Source of the DNA: a bacterium
Lineage (GTDB): Bacteria; Chlamydiota; Chlamydiia; Chlamydiales; JAFEGQ01
Assembly (NCBI GenBank): GCA_021809305.1
Contig: JAKBAF010000053.1
Span: forward strand, 1-7,758
Direction of reading: 5' to 3'
Length of the DNA stretch: 7,758 nt
The notes below the pieces were generated by a model that did not search any database, was not told where the DNA came from, and worked only from the letters and a program-made list of their open reading frames with translations. Shown here in pieces: positions 1 to 6,419 of this stretch; position 1 is the stretch's first letter, and the number at the start of each line of letters is the position of its first letter. A program made the position numbers and the translations under genes.

Positions 1-1030
1 CGTTCTCGATGCCCTAGACCTTAACTCAACGCTTGTTATGGCCGTCTCCAAATCTGGAACAACCCTTGAGACAAGGACCAACGAAGAGCTCGCTCGCGCA
101 CGCTATCGCAAGGCGGGTCTAAAGCCAGAGGAGCACTTTATCGCAGCGACAGGGAAGGGATCTCCAATGGATGATTTGCAGGCCAAACGCGCAGCCTTCT
201 ACATGTGGGACTGGATCGGGGGGCGCTACTGTGGGACAAGCATGGTGGGAGGCGTTATGCTCGCCTTCGCCTTCGGCATGGAGGTTTACCACGAACTCCT
301 AAGAGGGGCCAATGCCATGGACAAGCTGGCACTTAAGCGCGAGGTGGGATCCAACCTCCCTCTGCTTTTAGCACTACTAGGGATTTGGAATCGCGACTTC
401 TTGGGCGTACCTACACTCGCCGTGATTCCCTACTCAAGCGCTCTCTCTCGCTTTTCCGCTCATATCCAGCAGCTTGACATGGAGTCCAACGGCAAGCACA
501 TAGACAGACACGGTGAGAGGGTAGACTACCCCACCGGGCCCATCATTTGGGGTGAGCCGGCAACCAATGCGCAGCACTCCTTCTTTCAGCTGGTCCACCA
601 GGGAACTGATACGATCGCGCTTGAATTCATTGGCTTTCAAAAGAGCCAGCGAGGTGAGGATCTCGAGGTTGAGGGAACAACCTCACAGGAGAAGCTCGTT
701 GCCAACCTCTTAGCTCAAGCTTTAGCTCTTGCAATGGGGCAAGGGAGCGACAATCCCAACAAAGAGTTCCTTGGGAACCGTCCGAGCTCTATCCTTCTCG
801 CCAAGAGGCTCGATGCCTATACAGCGGGTGCCCTTCTTGCGCTCTACGAGCATAAGGTGGCCTTCCAGGGGTTTATCTGGAATATTAACTCCTTTGATCA
901 GGAGGGAGTACAGCTTGGAAAAGTGCTCGCTAAAGAGCTCCTTGGGCGAATTGCAGCGCGCAAGAGTGGCGGTGGTGGAGAGGCCAATCCGCTAGGAGAT
1001 ACCCTGCTCGATCAACTTGATACTCTCTAG
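1..1030 (+). CDS. pgi: glucose-6-phosphate isomerase, 5'-truncated by the window edge
   Basis: Interconverts glucose-6-phosphate and fructose-6-phosphate in the cytoplasm (glycolysis and gluconeogenesis). The reading frame is already open at base 2, and the residues before the ATG at 38 (VLDALDLNSTLV) continue the enzyme, so that ATG is internal and the true start lies upstream. About 342 codons are visible of a usual 525-550. The sugar-phosphate binding SKSGTTLET stretch is present, then IGGRY. Residues expected for catalysis are the Glu of MESNGK (codon 482-484), the His of NAQHSFFQ (575-577) and the Lys of FDQEGVQLGK (920-922), the last within the classical second PGI signature. One oddity: the Ser/Thr usual after GGR[FY] is Cys (GGRYCGTSMVGG). 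The pattern resembles the chlamydial enzyme throughout. It is read in the same direction as the cyclase 48 bases downstream. The identification is firm. Confidence 0.96.
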   Translation, partial: VLDALDLNSTLVMAVSKSGTTLETRTNEELARARYRKAGLKPEEHFIAATGKGSPMDDLQAKRAAFYMWDWIGGRYCGTSMVGGVMLAFAFGMEVYHELLRGANAMDKLALKREVGSNLPLLLALLGIWNRDFLGVPTLAVIPYSSALSRFSAHIQQLDMESNGKHIDRHGERVDYPTGPIIWGEPATNAQHSFFQLVHQGTDTIALEFIGFQKSQRGEDLEVEGTTSQEKLVANLLAQALALAMGQGSDNPNKEFLGNRPSSILLAKRLDAYTAGALLALYEHKVAFQGFIWNINSFDQEGVQLGKVLAKELLGRIAARKSGGGGEANPLGDTLLDQLDTL

Positions 1031-1052
1031 GGAGATGCCAAGTTTTTATCTA

Positions 1053-1061
1053 TTTTTTTTT
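1053..1061 (+). other. nine-T homopolymer in the pgi-cyclase gap
   Basis: An uninterrupted run of nine T's in the 48-base gap between pgi and the cyclase, starting 26 bases before the cyclase ATG. Only a weak 4-bp hairpin (TCTC/GAGA over the pgi stop) lies upstream, so it does not make a convincing intrinsic terminator. A tract of this length can be length-variable through slippage. The cyclase start itself has no recognisable Shine-Dalgarno sequence. Whether the tract affects cyclase expression is inference. Confidence 0.3.
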
Positions 1062-1078
1062 GATGGGATCTCTCCTCG

Positions 1079-3742
1079 ATGCAGCTGAGTACCCGGCTCT
1101 TTCTCTTTGTCAGCGGCCTTTTGTTTTTGATATGCCTTGCTGTTTACTTTGTTCCGCTATACATCGTAGACAGGCACGTCCGAGACGATGAAAAGCGCTT
1201 TCTGGAGATGGAGCTCGATCAGTGGCATAAGACGCAGGAAAATTTTACCCATTGGCTTGAGGATCAGGTTCATCGTGCCCAAGGGACAATCGATGCCTTC
1301 CTCTTTCTTGTGACCGGTAAGACACTTCTCAGTGAAGAGGCGATAGCCTACAAGGCAGGATCTAGTCAAAATGTCTGGCTAAGAGGGGCGAAGCTTCTTG
1401 AATACAGCGAGAGGCTAGATCTCTTTCAGGTCACAGAGGGCAGTGGACCATCGGCTACATCGGCTACAATCGATCTATCGCAAGCTCATCTGCACCTTAC
1501 AGAGCAGGTGCCGCTAAGCGATGAGCTAGCCTGGGTGGTGATTTCACCAACGCTTGATTTAACAGAGGCGATTGTCTCCATAGGAATCTGGCTTCCAGCC
1601 ACTATCGAGAAGCCTCAGGGCTGGGAGGAGGTCAACGCCTCATCCGACGCTCCAAAGACCTACCTTCTCTTTGATCCAATCCAGCTATGGAGCAAGCTAG
1701 ATAGTTATTCAGATAGCTCTCGCAAAACGGGTGTGAAGGGCAATGTAGCCGCTTTAGCGGGAATGGAATTTGATACCGCCCGTGCCTTCTTAAAGCATCT
1801 TGAAGGCGCACAAAAGTATTTAAGGGAGAGCTTTGGCAAGCCTAGCCAAGAGAATCTCTTGAAACTAAAGGCCCATATGGATGACCTCAAGGCCGGTGCG
1901 GCTTTGCGCTCTTCTCCAACAGACATTCCCTATTTTCTTCAGCAGTTTCTGGCTGCAAGTGGTGAAGGTCATACGGCGATTGCCTCAACCATTAAGGAGG
2001 AGCAAGAGGGACGATTCGGTGCAAATTCAATGATAAACACCTTCTTTAACAAATTTGTGAGAGAGGTGCGGCGTATCAATATCCTCGAAATGGTCACCGC
2101 ATTGAGCCTTATCAGCGCAGCAGAGGGTGAGGGAGGCTCTCCCCTAGCCTCGGACGCTCCGATTGGCGCTGCGCGGATCATCTCAGGTGTTGAGGTAGGC
2201 ACCGCCATTATCAGCAGGGAGATCTTCTCAGAGCACTCTCTCTTTGATGCCGCGAGCTTTTTAAGCGCTAATCCTCCCCTGAATCCCGCCCTTCCGATCG
2301 GCTCGGCATTTGGTCTTGCAGCCTCACACTCTGCGGTCTCCATTGTCAACAGCTTGCAGCTGACACCAGAAGGTGAGGGGGTAACCCCCTCCTTTCTCAC
2401 TCTGGGTGTTTCAACAAGCCCACTCCTGCTTGCCCTCACGCAGGTGAGTGGTGAGCCGACCTTCGCCGTTTATGAGGGAAAGATTGTCGAAAAACTGATG
2501 ACAACCAATCGCTCAGATCCCGGAGCCATGGCCGCCGACTTGGAGGACCAGCTGAGCAGCCTTAGCGACAACGGCTTTATCGAACTTGTAGGGCAAATTT
2601 ACTTCTACCAGCGTTATATGCCCGAACCTGCATGGCCCTTCGCTATTATCGGGATAGTTCCTGCAAGCGAGCTCTTTGGACCCCTTGACGCCTTTAAGGA
2701 GCGCTCCCATGCGCTTACAGGAGAGATCTCTCGCCGAATCATTGCGGTGGCGCTCGGGGTCTTTATCTTAAGCCTGCTGGTGCTAGAGCTGCTCTCACGC
2801 CACTTTACCCGCCCAATTACGCTTCTTGCAAGGGCGGCAGAGCAAGTGGCGGAGGGGCGCTTCGATGAGATTCTCCTCCCCCCCCTATCGGCCACCTCGC
2901 ACAGTGAGATCAGCGTTCTCTCCAGAGCCTTCTCTCAGATGGTCAAGGGGCTTGCGGATAGGGAAAAGCTTCGGTCTGTCCTCAATAAGGTCGTCTCAAA
3001 AGAGATCGCCGATGAGATTCTTATCGGCCACGTCCACCTGGGCGGTGAGGTCCGAGAGTCTACGGTCCTCTTTGCCGATATTCGTGGCTTCTCTCAACTT
3101 ACCGAGAACCTTCCTCCCGATGAGGTCATTATCTTTATCAATAGCTACATGACAGTAATGACCGAGATCATCGAGAATCACCAAGGCGTGATCGATAAGT
3201 ATGTCGGTGATGCCGTAATGGCCCTCTTTGGCGCTCCGGTGCCGCATAAGTATAGCCCTCTACAGGCGGTTCTCGCAGCCCTTGCCATCTGCGATGCATT
3301 GACTAAGTGGAATGAGGAGCGACAAGGCCAGGGCTTGATCGTTGCAGAGGTTGGCATTGGAATACAGACAGGGCCGATGGTGGCTGGAAACATGGGAGCT
3401 GAGATGCGGTTGAACTATACCGTCATGGGGGCTAACGTCAACTTGGCCGCTCGCCTCTGCGCTGAGGCGCAAGGGATGGAGGTCCTCATCACAGACGATG
3501 TCTTGAGATATCCTCAAATTGCGGACAATATTATCGTAAAGGACAGAGCTGAGATGCAGTTCAAGGGTTTCTCCCACGCTCACCACGTCTACCAAGTTCT
3601 TGGCCTTAAGGAGAGTGCGCATCTAAACGAGCTTGTAGCGCATATCAAGCATTTTAGTGCCGAGATGGCCCATAATCCTGACAAGCGCACCCCTCCAAGT
3701 GAGATGGGTGACCCAGATTTGGAGGCAGGGCCGTCCTTATGA
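1079..3742 (+). CDS. membrane-bound class III adenylate/guanylate cyclase with extracytoplasmic sensor and HAMP
   Basis: This 887-residue protein should make cAMP (less likely cGMP) from NTP on the cytoplasmic side in response to an outside signal. A signal-anchor helix lies at about residues 5-27. A long extracytoplasmic region (about 28-550) follows; only its end (IYFYQRYMPEPAWPFAIIGIVPASEL) looks like the membrane-proximal part of a dCache-type sensor, and the rest is not recognised. A second helix spans about 552-573, HAMP about 574-628, then a linker typical of bacterial cyclases (VVSKEIADEIL). The catalytic domain spans about 655-840. Metal-binding D667 (FADIRGF) and D711 (DKYVGDAVMALFG), purine-contacting K707 and T781 (NYTVMGANVN), and transition-state N788 and R792 (NLAARL) are all present, so it should be active; Thr at 781 fits class IIIb. 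No good Shine-Dalgarno precedes this ATG, and no better in-frame start is seen. The stop overlaps the next gene's start. Confidence 0.93.
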   Translation: MQLSTRLFLFVSGLLFLICLAVYFVPLYIVDRHVRDDEKRFLEMELDQWHKTQENFTHWLEDQVHRAQGTIDAFLFLVTGKTLLSEEAIAYKAGSSQNVWLRGAKLLEYSERLDLFQVTEGSGPSATSATIDLSQAHLHLTEQVPLSDELAWVVISPTLDLTEAIVSIGIWLPATIEKPQGWEEVNASSDAPKTYLLFDPIQLWSKLDSYSDSSRKTGVKGNVAALAGMEFDTARAFLKHLEGAQKYLRESFGKPSQENLLKLKAHMDDLKAGAALRSSPTDIPYFLQQFLAASGEGHTAIASTIKEEQEGRFGANSMINTFFNKFVREVRRINILEMVTALSLISAAEGEGGSPLASDAPIGAARIISGVEVGTAIISREIFSEHSLFDAASFLSANPPLNPALPIGSAFGLAASHSAVSIVNSLQLTPEGEGVTPSFLTLGVSTSPLLLALTQVSGEPTFAVYEGKIVEKLMTTNRSDPGAMAADLEDQLSSLSDNGFIELVGQIYFYQRYMPEPAWPFAIIGIVPASELFGPLDAFKERSHALTGEISRRIIAVALGVFILSLLVLELLSRHFTRPITLLARAAEQVAEGRFDEILLPPLSATSHSEISVLSRAFSQMVKGLADREKLRSVLNKVVSKEIADEILIGHVHLGGEVRESTVLFADIRGFSQLTENLPPDEVIIFINSYMTVMTEIIENHQGVIDKYVGDAVMALFGAPVPHKYSPLQAVLAALAICDALTKWNEERQGQGLIVAEVGIGIQTGPMVAGNMGAEMRLNYTVMGANVNLAARLCAEAQGMEVLITDDVLRYPQIADNIIVKDRAEMQFKGFSHAHHVYQVLGLKESAHLNELVAHIKHFSAEMAHNPDKRTPPSEMGDPDLEAGPSL
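3739..3742 (+). other. ATGA start/stop overlap between cyclase and histidine kinase
   Basis: The last bases of the cyclase and the first of the kinase share ATGA, the classic arrangement for translational coupling. A GGAGG lies at 3721-3725, inside the cyclase end, with 13 bases to the kinase ATG. That is somewhat long for a stand-alone ribosome binding site and fits re-initiation by ribosomes finishing the cyclase. The two proteins are therefore probably made together. Confidence 0.7.
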
Positions 3743-5526
3743 GTTTTCAGCGGAGACTTTATCTCAGTTATGTTGTCATCTTTCTTCTCTTTCTTGCGCT
3801 TCTTTTTCCTTTTGCCTCAATTGTAGTCCGTCACATCGTAAAAAACGGTCTTGTAAAGCGTACGGACGAGATGATTGACGTCGTAACTACAGCGGCAAAT
3901 GGAGGCGGCCCGAGTGAGGCAAACATGGTTCGCGCGCTTCACGAGAGGGAGGCCTATCTCTTCTACCGCATTACCTTGATCAACTCAAAAGGAGAGATTC
4001 TTTATGATTCGCATGGCAAGGTAGAAACCAAACCAGACTATCCTGCCATCTTTTTGCAAAACCATCCCGTCGTCCAATCTGCCCTTGAGAAGGGAATCGC
4101 CTTCCAGGAGGGCTACTCCCATGTTCTCAAGATGCACCTTGCATACGTTGCAAAGAGCTTCATCTTAAACGGGCAGACCTATGTGATGCGCATTGCCTAT
4201 CCTGTAGATGAGATGGAGCGATTGCAGAGAGATTTTGAAATCGGTTTTTTTATCATAGGTGTGGTTCTTCTACTTCTCTTTGTGCTTGCAACGTCACTGA
4301 TTACCTATCGCCTTACAGCTCCCATTCAGACAATTGTTCGCGCTATTAAACCTTACCAAGAGGGAAAAACTGAGCACCTTCCGGAGGTGAAGCTCTGGTC
4401 AAAGCGTAAGAAGCATAGCGAGTTCCAGACCCTGGTTGATACGCTAAACTCACTGACCTCAAAAATCGAAGATCAGATCAATACCCTTAAGGCTGAGCGG
4501 AATGAAAAGGAGGCGGTTCTTGAATCGCTCGTTGAAGGGGTAATCGCTGTTAATGCCGAGATGTTGATCACAGATGTCAACCACACAGCCCTTGAGATGC
4601 TCCAGATGGGCCGTGGGGAGCTCATAGGTCAAGACTTTATGGTCACAGACCAAAAAGAATTTTACGATCTCCTCCTCAACTGTCAGCAGGAGGGGAAGAT
4701 TCTCACCTCAACACGCCAGCTCTCCCTCGAGCGCAAGCGGATCTATCTCGATGTCATTGCTGTGCCCAAAGAGATCGAATCAGGCGCGGTTCTCATACTC
4801 CAGGACAAGTCAACTCATTATAAAGTCTTAGAGATGCGCAAGGACTTTATTGCCAACGCCTCGCACGAGCTTAAGACCCCCATCACTATCGTGCGCGGTT
4901 TTGCCGAGGCCCTCCACGATCATCCCGATATCGGCCGAGAGATGACCCAGCAGATCACAGAGAAGATTACCCGTAATTGCGAGCGGATGGAGCGGCTTGT
5001 AAAAAACCTCCTTCGCTTAGCGGACATTGAGAATTTGCCTCGTGGTAACCTCCAAAAGTGCAAAATCGGTGACCTTGTCGAATCTTGTCGGCAGATGGTG
5101 CTCTCTGTCTATAGCAGCGCCGAGATCCGCATCCACAAGCCCGTTCAAGAAGAGCTCACCCTTCTTGCCGACCCCGACCTTCTCGAGCTTGCCGTGATGA
5201 ATCTTCTAGACAATGGCGCAAAGTACTCAACGCCCCCCGCCCAAATTGATGTGACAATTGCCACAACGCCCAAAAGAGATGAGATCATGATCACGATCGC
5301 AGACAAAGGCATGGGCATCCCGCAAGAGGATCTCGAACAGATCTTCCAACGCTTCTACACTGTAAACAAAGCCCACTCCCGCCGCCTCGGTGGCTCTGGT
5401 CTCGGACTCTCCATCGTTCAGACCATCATCGAAAAGCATTTTGGCAAGATCTCCGTCCAGTCCAAGCTTGGTAAAGGTACCACCTTCACCATCACCCTCC
5501 CTGTCGACCTGGAGCGCTTTCACTAG
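3739..5526 (+). CDS. sensor histidine kinase of PhoR/WalK architecture
   Basis: This 595-residue membrane kinase should autophosphorylate on His and pass the phosphate to a response regulator. Membrane helices lie at about residues 9-31 and 166-190 and enclose an extracytoplasmic sensor of about 135 residues. HAMP covers about 190-245, with a coiled linker after it, and a PAS domain about 255-365 (LESLVEGVIAVNAEMLITDVN). HisKA follows with phospho-accepting H376 in NASHELKTPIT; its HExxxT context (E377, T380) is that of kinases that also act as phosphatases. The HATPase_c domain has the N box (N488 and N492 in NLLDNGAKYS), the G1 box (D522 in DKGMGIP), the F box (IFQRFYT) and the G2 box (GGSGLGLSI, from G551). 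All key residues are intact. Domain order and length fit PhoR, WalK or VicK. No response regulator is visible, so the partner and signal are unknown, and I assign no gene name. Confidence 0.94.
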   Translation: MSFQRRLYLSYVVIFLLFLALLFPFASIVVRHIVKNGLVKRTDEMIDVVTTAANGGGPSEANMVRALHEREAYLFYRITLINSKGEILYDSHGKVETKPDYPAIFLQNHPVVQSALEKGIAFQEGYSHVLKMHLAYVAKSFILNGQTYVMRIAYPVDEMERLQRDFEIGFFIIGVVLLLLFVLATSLITYRLTAPIQTIVRAIKPYQEGKTEHLPEVKLWSKRKKHSEFQTLVDTLNSLTSKIEDQINTLKAERNEKEAVLESLVEGVIAVNAEMLITDVNHTALEMLQMGRGELIGQDFMVTDQKEFYDLLLNCQQEGKILTSTRQLSLERKRIYLDVIAVPKEIESGAVLILQDKSTHYKVLEMRKDFIANASHELKTPITIVRGFAEALHDHPDIGREMTQQITEKITRNCERMERLVKNLLRLADIENLPRGNLQKCKIGDLVESCRQMVLSVYSSAEIRIHKPVQEELTLLADPDLLELAVMNLLDNGAKYSTPPAQIDVTIATTPKRDEIMITIADKGMGIPQEDLEQIFQRFYTVNKAHSRRLGGSGLGLSIVQTIIEKHFGKISVQSKLGKGTTFTITLPVDLERFH

Positions 5527-5535
5527 CATGCCGCC

Positions 5536-5584
5536 TTGGGGGACGTTGCCCCCAAACCCCCACCAGAGGGCTTTTGCCCTCTGG
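5536..5584. repeat. two tandem GC-rich hairpins just after the histidine kinase
   Basis: Ten bases after the kinase stop, a 7-bp stem (5536-5542 with 5549-5555, loop ACGTTG) is followed by a perfect 9-bp stem (5563-5571 with 5576-5584, loop TTTT). Neither has a T-tract behind it, so this is not a textbook Rho-independent terminator. The hairpins could still slow polymerase, protect the 3' end of the cyclase-kinase mRNA, or be a dispersed palindromic repeat. Stem pairing is read directly; the role is inference. Confidence 0.6.
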
Positions 5585-5635
5585 ACACCCTTTACTATCG
5601 GAACCTTCAGCTCTAGCGTTGTTGGCTTTAATGCT

Positions 5636-5668
5636 CTCTATTGAAAAGGCTTTGCCTTTTCAATAGAG
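5636..5668. repeat. perfect 15-bp hairpin with a TTT loop
   Basis: Bases 5636-5650 are the exact reverse complement of 5654-5668, separated by TTT. No T-run follows in either direction, though the stem contains a TTTT/AAAA block. It lies 10 bases past the stop of the minus-strand transposase-family remnant, and so may mark the edge of the inserted or deleted segment, or act as a transcription stop for it. Its GGC-TTT-GCC tip resembles the GGC-TTTT-GCC tip of the hairpin at 5563-5584, which suggests one class of palindromic repeat. Confidence 0.65.
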
Positions 5669-5678
5669 CCTTATCGAA

Positions 5679-5774
5679 TTATGAGTGGAGCAGGATCTCT
5701 TTGTTCTGCTCCGTGCCAACGATCCGCTTAAGAGCAAACCCATTCTTTGGATCAAAAAACCTGTTAAAGACCAT
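5679..5774 (-). pseudogene. N-terminal remnant of an Rpn / PD-(D/E)XK transposase-family protein
   Basis: Reading the minus strand from the ATG at 5774 gives 31 residues with RFFDPKNGFALKRIVGTEQ, then NKEILLHS and a stop. This matches the conserved opening of Rpn / PDDEXK_2 proteins (recombination-promoting nucleases, formerly called putative transposases), which typically begin with F(L/F)DPK, then A-F/L-K-(K/R)-I-(F/V)-G, then E-x-NKE-I-L. Those proteins run to about 250-330 residues, so roughly 90% is missing, including the whole nuclease core. Similarity ends after LLH, where FLN would be expected, and no continuation appears in the other frames. A good Shine-Dalgarno (GAAGGA, minus strand of 5781-5786) sits 6 bases before the ATG. 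The 5' end is therefore intact and the loss is at the 3' side, next to the hairpin at 5636-5668. It is not a functional nuclease. The family call rests on about 25 residues recognised by eye. Confidence 0.66.
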
Positions 5775-5804
5775 CACACTTCCTTCGCAAGGCGTCTTGC
5801 AAAA

Positions 5805-5833
5805 GTTCTACTTAATAAAAGCTATTTTGTAAA
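5805..5833 (-). promoter_or_regulatory. possible promoter of the transposase-family remnant
   Basis: On the minus strand, TTTACA (5828-5833; 5 of 6 matches to TTGACA) is separated by 17 bases from TAGAAC (5805-5810; 4 of 6 matches to TATAAT). Its distance to the remnant's ATG is about 30 bases. Spacing and position are right for a vegetative promoter reading into 5774. The prediction is by consensus only, in AT-rich sequence. Confidence 0.35.
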
Positions 5834-5900
5834 TACTCCAGTATCACGTGGATCTCGAAGCTAGCTTGTATGATGCGAAGTATTGGCTAGCAAGGTCTCT

Positions 5901-6061
5901 GTCCTAAATCGCGGAAGCGATAATCGTGGATAGCCCCGCGTGGAGCAGGGTCGGTAGGCCCTGCGGAACGTGGGGTAGTAGGGCCAGCGACAAAACCGGA
6001 GTCGCGGAAGCGACGACAGTGGTTGTATGGCACGCCTCAATAAAGGTCATTCCATAAGATC
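5901..6061 (+). repeat. structured repeat, copy A (possible noncoding RNA or nonautonomous mobile element)
   Basis: A roughly 160-nt unit starting GTCCTAAATCGCGG and ending near CCATAAGATCA. It folds as a series of stems. Hairpin 1 is ATCGC/GCGAT with a GGAA tetraloop (5908-5921). A central 8-bp stem (5934-5941 with 5968-5975, one G-U pair) encloses a GGA/GGA internal loop and a 6-bp inner stem extended by one T-G pair (5945-5951 with 5958-5964; loop CGGTAG). Hairpin 2 is GTCGC/GCGAC, again with GGAA (6001-6014). A diverged second copy lies opposite it. The family is not identified; mobile structured RNA, MITE-like element and degenerate noncoding RNA gene all remain possible. A 48-codon minus-strand frame inside it (6050 to 5904) looks incidental. 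Confidence 0.65.
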
Positions 6062-6068
6062 AACAAAC

Positions 6069-6238
6069 TGAGCTTATTGGTTAAATTTTATTTTTACGAG
6101 GCAAGCATTTGTTATCTATCGCTGCTACCGCAGCTTGATTATTTACTGCCATTTAACCCCGCGTTCTACTCTAGGCCTACCGGCGCATTCATTCCACACG
6201 GGGCTACCAGCACTCCCATCACTACCGCGATTTAGGAC
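6069..6238 (-). repeat. structured repeat, copy B, inverted relative to copy A
   Basis: Read on the minus strand this about 170-nt unit has the same landmarks as copy A in the same order: the 14-base opening GTCCTAAATCGCGG, TAGCCCCG, CGGTAGGCC, a second hairpin, a GCCTC block and the ending CCAATAAGCTCA. Hairpin 1 (6231 to 6218) and hairpin 2 (6134 to 6121, GCTGC/GCAGC) carry GGTA loops instead of GGAA. The outer central stem re-forms from 6203-6196 with 6164-6157. The inner stem of copy A is largely lost here, so copy B may be the more decayed copy. The two units meet tail to tail across about seven bases and could form a long imperfect hairpin. Confidence 0.63.
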
Positions 6239-6251
6239 TCTATCGAATGAG

Positions 6252-6299
6252 CCTCGTGGGGTCATGTGTACCCGGGGACCGGGTCGCGGCAGCAATGAC
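6252..6299 (+). repeat. partial third copy of the structured repeat (3' half)
   Basis: CGTGGGGT, then CCGG and GTCGCGGCAGC-ATGACA, line up with the second half of copy A (CGTGGGGT, CCGG, GTCGCGGAAGC-ACGACA) in the same order and orientation. The hairpin-2 equivalent is GTCGC-GGCA-GCAAT (6283-6296), again with a GGNA loop but with one broken pair. A local 6-bp stem, 6270-6275 with 6279-6284, is unique to this copy and overlaps that hairpin. No 5' half is present, because copy B occupies that place. Confidence 0.42.
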
Positions 6300-6378
6300 A
6301 AAAAAAGTTAAATTTCACTTGGGGCAAAGTTCAATTTTTGATACTGTTTCCGAATTAGTTCAAGTTCCCTCAGCTCGT

Positions 6379-6384
6379 TATAAG
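6379..6384 (+). promoter_or_regulatory. possible -10 element upstream of the LRR kinase
   Basis: TATAAG matches TATAAT at 5 of 6 positions and lies 41 bases before the kinase ATG. No convincing -35 hexamer is found 16-18 bases upstream. The gene must have a promoter somewhere after copy B if it is expressed on its own, but the exact site is uncertain. Confidence 0.22.
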
Positions 6385-6413
6385 AGATCTGAGAGGTAAG
6401 TTTACCTTATTTG

Positions 6414-6419
6414 AAGGAG
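6414..6419 (+). promoter_or_regulatory. strong Shine-Dalgarno that fixes the kinase start
   Basis: AAGGAG followed by six bases and ATG at 6426. It is the clearest ribosome binding site in the window, and it selects this start over the in-frame ATG 18 codons later, which would still lie before the glycine-rich loop. Confidence 0.8.

Noticed and set aside
1024..1061. Intrinsic terminator after pgi
   Set aside because: The only stem is 4 bp (TCTC/GAGA) and lies well before the T-run, so it is not stable enough to call.
1969..2439. 156-codon minus-strand open frame
   Set aside because: It lies opposite the cyclase sensor region and has a low-complexity Ser/Ala/Arg composition typical of an antisense shadow.
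5641..5832. 63-codon plus-strand frame starting in the 15-bp hairpin
   Set aside because: It has no ribosome binding site, begins inside the palindrome, shows no recognisable motif, and lies antisense to the more convincing transposase-family remnant.
5870..6030. tRNA or other standard RNA gene in the structured region
   Set aside because: There is no cloverleaf, no TTCAA-type T-loop with proper spacing and no tmRNA or RNase P core motifs. The stems are explained by the repeat family.
5904..6050. 48-codon minus-strand frame inside repeat copy A
   Set aside because: It lies wholly within the structured repeat and simply translates its stems (Ala/Leu/Thr-rich). Copy B does not keep an equivalent frame that I could see, and there is no clear ribosome binding site.
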